This document shows, piece after piece, positions 58,063 to 64,000 of a DNA stretch of 64,000 bases. This stretch comes from an uncultured Pseudomonadota bacterium (GTDB lineage: Bacteria > Bdellovibrionota_B > Oligoflexia > Oligoflexales > CAIYRB01). The notes under the pieces are model-generated. The model was given only the letters and a program-made list of their open reading frames with translations, had not been told where the DNA came from and did no database searches. The translations under genes were made by a program, and so were the position numbers. The DNA lies in contig CAIYRB010000102.1 in assembly GCA_903928445.1 (NCBI GenBank), positions 1-64,000 on the forward strand, given 5' to 3'. Position 1 is the first letter of the stretch. Every line of letters begins with the position of its first letter.

Positions 58063-59511
58063 TCACAGGTCATGTGGCAGGAGATCATGGGTCGAGGTAA
58101 AGCGCTTGAACGGGCTGTAAAAGCGCAGGTTAGTCACCGAACTCGTATAGATGCAGGCATAGTCCGCGACTTGATCGGCGAACCGACTGCGTTCGAGGCC
58201 GACCTTCATGAGTTCGCCCCAAACGGGGTGAACCTGCGCTTCACGCTCTTGGAGTAGGGCTTTGACCTGAAGGTCCAGCTGCTCCAACTGGAGTTGCAGC
58301 TCATCCTCACGGCCGGTCAATTTATCCGATTCTTTGAGTAGGTAGTGTGCCTTTTTGCCCTCGCCGATGGCTTTGGCCTTTTCCGCCTGGCGCGCTTGGT
58401 GGCGCTTGCGGGAGCGGATGACTTGTAGCTCTTCGTCACACTCTTCGCGGTCCTGCAGCTTCTGCATGATGAGTTCGAGCGACTCCTTCAGCAGCTCTAG
58501 CTTCGCTAGTTCCGTGCCCAGCTCCTCGACAATCAGCAGCGTGCGCCAATTGACGCTGTCCTTAGAACGGATGATATCGCCGTAGAGGTGGTCGCCGACG
58601 AACAAGATCTCGTCGCCGCGGTAGTCGGCTAACTTTTGCAACAACACCGCGTTACCACCTTGATAGACGCTAAGGGGCTTGAGCCCGCCGTTCTCCAGGC
58701 GCAGCAGACCGGTGTCGGTCATCACTTGGTAGAAGGGTTGGCTGCCGACAAAAAATCCGGGCTTACCAGCCCCCACCAGCACGTGCTCGAAGTAGTGGCG
58801 CCAGGTCGGAAAGTCTTCGGATTTGTCGTCGAAGGCAAAGTTCATCAATGCATTGGTGTAGTCCCAACTCGAGTTGGTCAATAAAAACAGGCTTTTTCCG
58901 GCCTCGATCTGCTGGATCAACATCGCTGCAAGCTGCTTATCCTTGCGCACAAAACGCCCCGGATCAGCCAGTACGACGTTTTTGATCGAGCCATCGGCGT
59001 GACTCAGGTCGATAAAGCGGCGGAGATCTTGGTAGACTTCGCGAAAGGTCTTTTGAATCTTGGCTGGGTTGCGGGCCATGTAGTCGACGATTTCGGTGAA
59101 TAGCTGCACTTCGCTGAGGGCGAAGAAGGTGTCGACGGAGAGCAGGCTGGCGGCCTTAAAGCTCTCGCTGTTGTATAGTTTATGGCGAACATCGCGTTCC
59201 AAACGCTGGTGGCCATGAAAGGCGATCTTGACGTATTTGTGACCATCGACCTTGAGTAGGTTGCCGCGGTCCATGTCGACAAGTAGACCCCGGATCAAGA
59301 GGCTTGGGTTGAAGGTTAAGGTCGCAAGCTCTTCGGGATAGCCCGCGGCGATAAACTTCGCGAGCGTCTCGCGGAAGGCCAGCGCCTCGAATTCCTCCCG
59401 GTTGTACGAGATCAAGGTGTGGTCCATGTCGAAGCCGATGGCGCGAATACGCCCCATGTTCAGCGACCGGTTGACGAAGACTCGCTGGCTCTTTTTAAGC
59501 TTGGACTGCAC
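58063..59511 (-). CDS. HAD-family 5'-nucleotidase
   Basis: IRAIGFDMDHTLISYN, FLLTNSSWDYTNALM, ILFVGDHLYGDIIRSK. Confidence 0.9.
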   Translation of the reverse strand: MQSKLKKSQRVFVNRSLNMGRIRAIGFDMDHTLISYNREEFEALAFRETLAKFIAAGYPEELATLTFNPSLLIRGLLVDMDRGNLLKVDGHKYVKIAFHGHQRLERDVRHKLYNSESFKAASLLSVDTFFALSEVQLFTEIVDYMARNPAKIQKTFREVYQDLRRFIDLSHADGSIKNVVLADPGRFVRKDKQLAAMLIQQIEAGKSLFLLTNSSWDYTNALMNFAFDDKSEDFPTWRHYFEHVLVGAGKPGFFVGSQPFYQVMTDTGLLRLENGGLKPLSVYQGGNAVLLQKLADYRGDEILFVGDHLYGDIIRSKDSVNWRTLLIVEELGTELAKLELLKESLELIMQKLQDREECDEELQVIRSRKRHQARQAEKAKAIGEGKKAHYLLKESDKLTGREDELQLQLEQLDLQVKALLQEREAQVHPVWGELMKVGLERSRFADQVADYACIYTSSVTNLRFYSPFKRFTSTHDLLPHDL

Positions 59512-59515
59512 GCTA

Positions 59516-60109
59516 TTAGTTCTCGAATTTGACGCCGACCTGATTACGCATCAGACCGCCGAGGTCCATCAGTTTGCGACGGTAGACGACCCGTCCCGGA
59601 CCTTGTTTGTAGATTTCTCCCCCGATAAACACGCGGATCTGTGGTAGGTAGGTCTCCGGTTGAAAGAGTTTGGACTCAAAGGTGGTGCGTATCGAAAGGC
59701 CGGTTGCCGACATATCCATGACGGCTTTCGACAGTCTTGTCTCGCCGTCAAAGGGATTGAGGATTTCAGCGATGACCCGTTCGTCGGCGCCCAACGAAAA
59801 CCGCTCGGCCTGCCGCGTCTCCTCGATCACGGCGTCAGCCTTCAGTGGAAAAATGATGTGCTCGCCGTCGGAGCTGATATGGTCGGACTGGAAGCGAACC
59901 ATACCAGCCTGGAGACTAAAGGCATGCGACGCGACAAAGGCGCTGATATAGCGCGGCTTGATGCGATTGCTTAGCTTCACGTGATCATCATGTACATTGA
60001 GGATGAAGGTCTGGAAGGTGATCGGCAGGCCATCACCGGAGATGAACACCGACTGCCGTTCGTGGTAGGCATCGCTTAGGACTTTTTGATTCTTGGCGTC
60101 GATGGGCAT
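59516..60109 (-). CDS. PilZ-domain protein
   Basis: RQAERFSLGADERVIAEILNPFDGETRLSKAVMDMSATGLSIRT. Confidence 0.75.
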   Translation of the reverse strand: MPIDAKNQKVLSDAYHERQSVFISGDGLPITFQTFILNVHDDHVKLSNRIKPRYISAFVASHAFSLQAGMVRFQSDHISSDGEHIIFPLKADAVIEETRQAERFSLGADERVIAEILNPFDGETRLSKAVMDMSATGLSIRTTFESKLFQPETYLPQIRVFIGGEIYKQGPGRVVYRRKLMDLGGLMRNQVGVKFEN

Positions 60110-60110
60110 G

Positions 60111-61865
60111 CTATTGAGCCACCTTGGTGAAGGCTGTGTCAGCGAACCGGTCGATGAACCTAGCTACGCGTTTAACACTGGGAAAGGCCATCGTGTACAT
60201 GAGTTGAACGGTCATCTTGTTTTCTTGGAATTCCTTCTGCGTCGGATTCGTGTTTTCGACGTATTGGAACAGCACCTGGTAGCGCTGAAACTGTGAGTAG
60301 TTCCAGTATACGATAGCCTCGAAAAGCAGGCCACTATCGACGCGTGGACACTGTAGCGGCGGGGCATTGGGGGCGGTGGCGCTATCGGATTCGCCGTGGT
60401 TGCTGCTGCAGCTGGTGCTCTTGAGGCGCGGTAGTTCGTATTGATCGCGGTAATACCCAGCGATGCCATTGAAGTACCAGCGCGGCAGGAATTCGACCTC
60501 CGTCGAGACGAACAGCCCTTGGCGCTTATAGTCGAGCCAGTTGTCGTTATAGATGAACTCATATTGGAACAATTCGAGGTCGACGCCCAGATTAAGCTGC
60601 GGAAAGTCCATCGCATGGCTGATGCCGAAGCTCGCGACTGGAGTCCCGCCACTGAGACCGAAGTCGTAACTCTTGTTGGAGAAGCCCGGGGTTTCGAAAT
60701 TGATCTCCTTGCGCATGTATAGGTAGAACAGCGTTCGGTAGTGATCGAGGTACGATGTGCCGATCCACGGAATCAGCAACTGGGTATCGGCGATCTTCAG
60801 GCTCTTTTGCAGCTCCTTGATCTCCGGACTCGGGAAGTACTGGTCAGCACCGATGCGGTTGAATTCATAGCGGCCAAAGGCCCCGAAATAGAACAGTCCG
60901 CTGACATCACGGCGAAAGTCACCATAGAACTGATGCTTGCGTTCGAGTTGGTCGACGCGAAAGGGAAAGTAGGCGAACTTGGAGGGGGCGCTTTCATATT
61001 CCGTGATTCGATCGGTATCGGTGTGCCAGATTTGGCGGTAGGTATAACCGGCAAAAAAGGTCGTGTCTTCCTGTCGCCACGGGCCGATACCGAGGCCAGC
61101 GTTGGCCAGAATGGCAAAGTCATTGTTTTGCGTTGCCTCGACCTTGCCAGCCGGCTTCGGCTCCTGAACGTTATCGATCAGCCCTTGGAAGCCACCTTGA
61201 ACAAACCAATAGTGTGGGGTAGGGGATAGTGAGATCGGGTTGTACCGGAATAGAGCATCTTCCATGTCTGGCTTTTTTGTTCCGGCGACGTGTTCAAACC
61301 AGTAGCCATCTTTAAGGCTCTGCAGGAGCCTGCTGGCGGGCATGCCGTAAACCCCGTGGGGGTAATGCTGCATGTAGAAGCTCAACCAAAATTGAGCACG
61401 CGGCTTGTTCTTGGCATTGTATTCCAAAACGCCGATTTCATAGGCGGCCCGTGCTGCATACTCGTCGCTGTAGCGTTGCGCAGCAAAGGTAAAGTATTCT
61501 CTCGCCTTAGCTAATTCTTCGCTGGTCGAAACGTCGAGCGTGGCCGGCGATATCGCTTCGTAGCACAGGCCTTGATAGAAATAATTATAGGACTTTTCCG
61601 TGGTGAGTCGCTCGACGTGTTTTAGATATCGTAGCGCTTTTCTCGGCTGACCCGTGTAATAATAAGCTGCAGCCAATAAATTCCAGATCGCATAGTCGCG
61701 TGGTGTCTGGATCAGGTGTTTGCGCAGGAGGTCGATGGCCTCATCATATTTTTGTTGCGTGAATTTGGTGCGACCTTGGACGGCATAATGAGGCACTGCA
61801 TCGGCGCTGAGCGCTACCCGCGGCAGTAGTGTGCAACCCAGGCAGGCTATGATGAGTAAACGCAT
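60111..61865 (-). CDS. TPR-containing outer-membrane barrel protein
   Basis: Signal peptide MRLLIIACLGCTLLPRVALSA; N-terminal TPRs; C-terminal barrel-like strands; ATG at 61865; ORF track start 61889. Confidence 0.75.
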   Translation of the reverse strand: MRLLIIACLGCTLLPRVALSADAVPHYAVQGRTKFTQQKYDEAIDLLRKHLIQTPRDYAIWNLLAAAYYYTGQPRKALRYLKHVERLTTEKSYNYFYQGLCYEAISPATLDVSTSEELAKAREYFTFAAQRYSDEYAARAAYEIGVLEYNAKNKPRAQFWLSFYMQHYPHGVYGMPASRLLQSLKDGYWFEHVAGTKKPDMEDALFRYNPISLSPTPHYWFVQGGFQGLIDNVQEPKPAGKVEATQNNDFAILANAGLGIGPWRQEDTTFFAGYTYRQIWHTDTDRITEYESAPSKFAYFPFRVDQLERKHQFYGDFRRDVSGLFYFGAFGRYEFNRIGADQYFPSPEIKELQKSLKIADTQLLIPWIGTSYLDHYRTLFYLYMRKEINFETPGFSNKSYDFGLSGGTPVASFGISHAMDFPQLNLGVDLELFQYEFIYNDNWLDYKRQGLFVSTEVEFLPRWYFNGIAGYYRDQYELPRLKSTSCSSNHGESDSATAPNAPPLQCPRVDSGLLFEAIVYWNYSQFQRYQVLFQYVENTNPTQKEFQENKMTVQLMYTMAFPSVKRVARFIDRFADTAFTKVAQ

Positions 61866-62751
61866 GAGTTTTCCCGGGCAGTCCAGCAAACATCCCTCTC
61901 CGCCGGCGCGGCCGGTCTCAGCAGGTATCCATCTATCAGGCCCTAACGCCCAAAAGACGGCCTTGACCGTGCTGTGCGGTGATCCGCGTCATAGTCCTCT
62001 GAAGATAGCCAAAGTATATGAAAAGATCGGAGCTTTTGGCACTTTATTTTCAGACGAGCGGCTGGTGGATATTCTGACCCTGGCCGGGCCATTGGCCGGA
62101 GTCTTCGTCGACTGCCCCTTGACCGTCCCGCCGTGTGTCTCTTGCCAGCTGCCTTCCTGTCCCGGAGCGGTTCACTGCGAAGACGTTGCCGTCGCCTATA
62201 TGCTGGCGATCAGCGACAAGGTCCGCCGTCGCGGCGCGCGCCGGGCGCGACCGGTGAACCCTCAGAGCCAACGCCTTTGGGATGTGATGCAGCTGACCGA
62301 GGTGGTGGAAGAACGGTTGGAGCCATCCTACAGCGCGAACCTAGCGCCGCTAGTGACCAGGGCCATGACCTTGCAGCGGCGGCTCAAGGCGCTCGTGCCC
62401 GTCATCGAGCTGCATGAAACCCAGGTGCCGCATGCCCTTGAAGCATTGCGCCAGAGCTTGGGCCTGGCGCCGGGGATCCGCCAGTCCTACAAACGCTTTG
62501 AGGATGGTGGGGAACACCGACGGTCCGTGCTGACTGCCTTACAAAGCAAAGGTTGGTTAGATGTGGCACAGGGCGCCGAAGCGCAGGTTTTGCAGGCGCA
62601 GGCGATCAGCAGCGTGGAAACCTTTCATTCCTTTGTCGCCGCCCTGGTTGCTGCATTTCATAGTGCCGGTATGACGACGGCAAGGCCCAAGGAATACGTT
62701 GCGTCCGAAGGGTGGGTGCACCTGCCGTTGACCGAGTGCAGTGCCGAATAG
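61864..62751 (+). CDS. DUF429-like predicted nuclease-fold protein
   Basis: GIHLSGPNAQKTALTV, VFVDCPLTVPPCVSC, VIELHETQVPHAL, FHSFVAALVAAF and EGWVHLPL resemble DUF429 motif order. Confidence 0.6.
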   Translation: MSFPGQSSKHPSPPARPVSAGIHLSGPNAQKTALTVLCGDPRHSPLKIAKVYEKIGAFGTLFSDERLVDILTLAGPLAGVFVDCPLTVPPCVSCQLPSCPGAVHCEDVAVAYMLAISDKVRRRGARRARPVNPQSQRLWDVMQLTEVVEERLEPSYSANLAPLVTRAMTLQRRLKALVPVIELHETQVPHALEALRQSLGLAPGIRQSYKRFEDGGEHRRSVLTALQSKGWLDVAQGAEAQVLQAQAISSVETFHSFVAALVAAFHSAGMTTARPKEYVASEGWVHLPLTECSAE

Positions 62752-62778
62752 CCGGCCCAAGATGCGGCGACTCGCCGT

Positions 62779-63996
62779 CTAGGTGCCGACTGTCGCGGCC
62801 TCCCCGGTACCTGCAAGCTGCAGATTGGCGGCTGCGGAGCTTAAGGTATCCAGGCCCTTGCAAAAGGCAAAACGCAGCAGGCGTAGGCGTTGTCCCGCCT
62901 CTTTAGGGTCGTTGTAGAACACCGAAACTGGAATGGCCGCCACTTTGGCCCGCGTCGTCAGCTCGAGGGCGTAGTCTAAATCGCCGAGCTGCGACCGCTG
63001 CGTATAGTCCGCCACGACGAAGTAAGTGCCCTCCGGCGCCTTGGCCCTAAAGCCATGATCCAGCAAGATCTTAACCAGAAGATTCCGTCGTTCCAGGTAG
63101 CCTCGGCGTAGATCATCGTAGTAAGCCTCCTGCAACTTCAACGCCGCTACCATGCCCATCTGCAGCGGCGTCGCCGAGCAAAAAACCGTATACTGGTGCA
63201 CGGTGCGCAGGACGTCGGTCAGCGCCTTAGGACCAAATGCGTAGCCGATTTTCCAGCCGGTAAAGCTAAAGGTCTTGGCGGTCGAAGAAATGATTAGCGT
63301 GCGTTCGCGCATGCCGGGCATCGCGGCCAGTGTGTGATGCTTCGCGGGGGCGTAGACGAGTTCTTCATAGACCTCATCGGTGATCACCAAGAGGTCATGC
63401 GCGACGGCCATGTCGCGCAGAAAGCGCCTCTCGTCGTCATCAAATACCCGGCCGGTTGGATTGTGCGGAGAATTGATCAGCAGCGCCTTGGTCCGCGGGG
63501 TGATCTGGCGGGCAAATTCCGCTGGATCGAAGCGAAAATCCGGGGCCCGCAGCTCGACACCGATGATCTTGGCGCCGCTGGAGTAAGCTGCCGCTGGGTA
63601 GCAATCAAAAAACGGCGCGAAGGCGATGATTTCGTCGCCCGGAGCGAACAGCCCTTGCAAGGCGCAAAAGAGCGCCTCGGTGGCTCCGGAAAACACTGTG
63701 ACTTCGCTCTCCCAGTCGTAGCTGAGGCCGCTCTTGCTGGCCTGTCGCGCGGCGAGCAGGCGGCGCAGCTCAGGTAGACCTGCTGACGGCGCGTATTGAT
63801 TGTAGGAACCCTTGAGCGCGGCAATGGCCGCGTCTTTAATCACCTGGGGTCCGTCAAAGTCAGGGAAGCCTTGGGCCAGGTTGACCGCGCCGGCGGCGTT
63901 GGCCTGCTGCGTCATGACGCTAAAGATCGAGGTCCCAAAACTTTGCCATTTGCGTGACACAGAAGGTGTGGGCATAGATAATCGGGTCTTTCTCAA
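62779..63996 (-). CDS. Class I/II PLP aminotransferase (start may lie at or near the window edge)
   Basis: NLAQGFPDFDGP, NSPHNPTGRVFDDDE, ITDEVYEELVY, SSTAKTFSFTGWKIGYAFG. Confidence 0.93.
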   Translation of the reverse strand: MRKTRLSMPTPSVSRKWQSFGTSIFSVMTQQANAAGAVNLAQGFPDFDGPQVIKDAAIAALKGSYNQYAPSAGLPELRRLLAARQASKSGLSYDWESEVTVFSGATEALFCALQGLFAPGDEIIAFAPFFDCYPAAAYSSGAKIIGVELRAPDFRFDPAEFARQITPRTKALLINSPHNPTGRVFDDDERRFLRDMAVAHDLLVITDEVYEELVYAPAKHHTLAAMPGMRERTLIISSTAKTFSFTGWKIGYAFGPKALTDVLRTVHQYTVFCSATPLQMGMVAALKLQEAYYDDLRRGYLERRNLLVKILLDHGFRAKAPEGTYFVVADYTQRSQLGDLDYALELTTRAKVAAIPVSVFYNDPKEAGQRLRLLRFAFCKGLDTLSSAAANLQLAGTGEAATVGT

Positions 63997-64000
63997 GAAA

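Noticed and set aside
1-64000. tRNA/rRNA genes
   Set aside because: Visual scan found no convincing tRNA T-arm (GGTTCRANYCC) in cloverleaf context or rRNA-like sequence; tRNAscan-SE/barrnap would be decisive

Overview
This is a 64 kb, GC-rich, gene-dense bacterial chromosomal segment. The gene content resembles Oligoflexia, Myxococcota or another delta-type Gram-negative, but that placement is an inference. I support about 42 protein-coding genes. I saw no rRNA, tRNA, CRISPR array or intact transposase. Main contents: a RoxA-like di-heme lipocytochrome; a GH2 beta-galactosidase with a nested F5/8 C domain; an OPT transporter; a SWIM protein and an SNF2 helicase pointing toward each other; beta-oxidation-type genes; a three-gene operon for an Fe-S/FAD oxidoreductase, an outer-membrane barrel and a 36-CxxCH cytochrome; a fused E1 alpha/beta dehydrogenase with a FabD-like acyltransferase; a PP2C phosphatase overlapping a degenerate kinase; GAPDH; several outer-membrane or lipoprotein genes; a Ski2-like helicase; CoaE; a Q-rich PEGA-like protein with an active-looking PEGA Ser/Thr kinase; a pseudo-receiver/TPR protein; and a TPR-barrel/PilZ/5'-nucleotidase operon. 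The best candidates for undescribed biology are the 36-heme operon, the pseudokinase/PP2C pair, a 219-bp MITE/REPIN-like element that forms the 3' end of coaE, a ~740-bp structured intergenic region, and a tandem 36-bp dyad upstream of an ATPase with an atypical start. All family calls come from reading motifs by eye; no database search was run.
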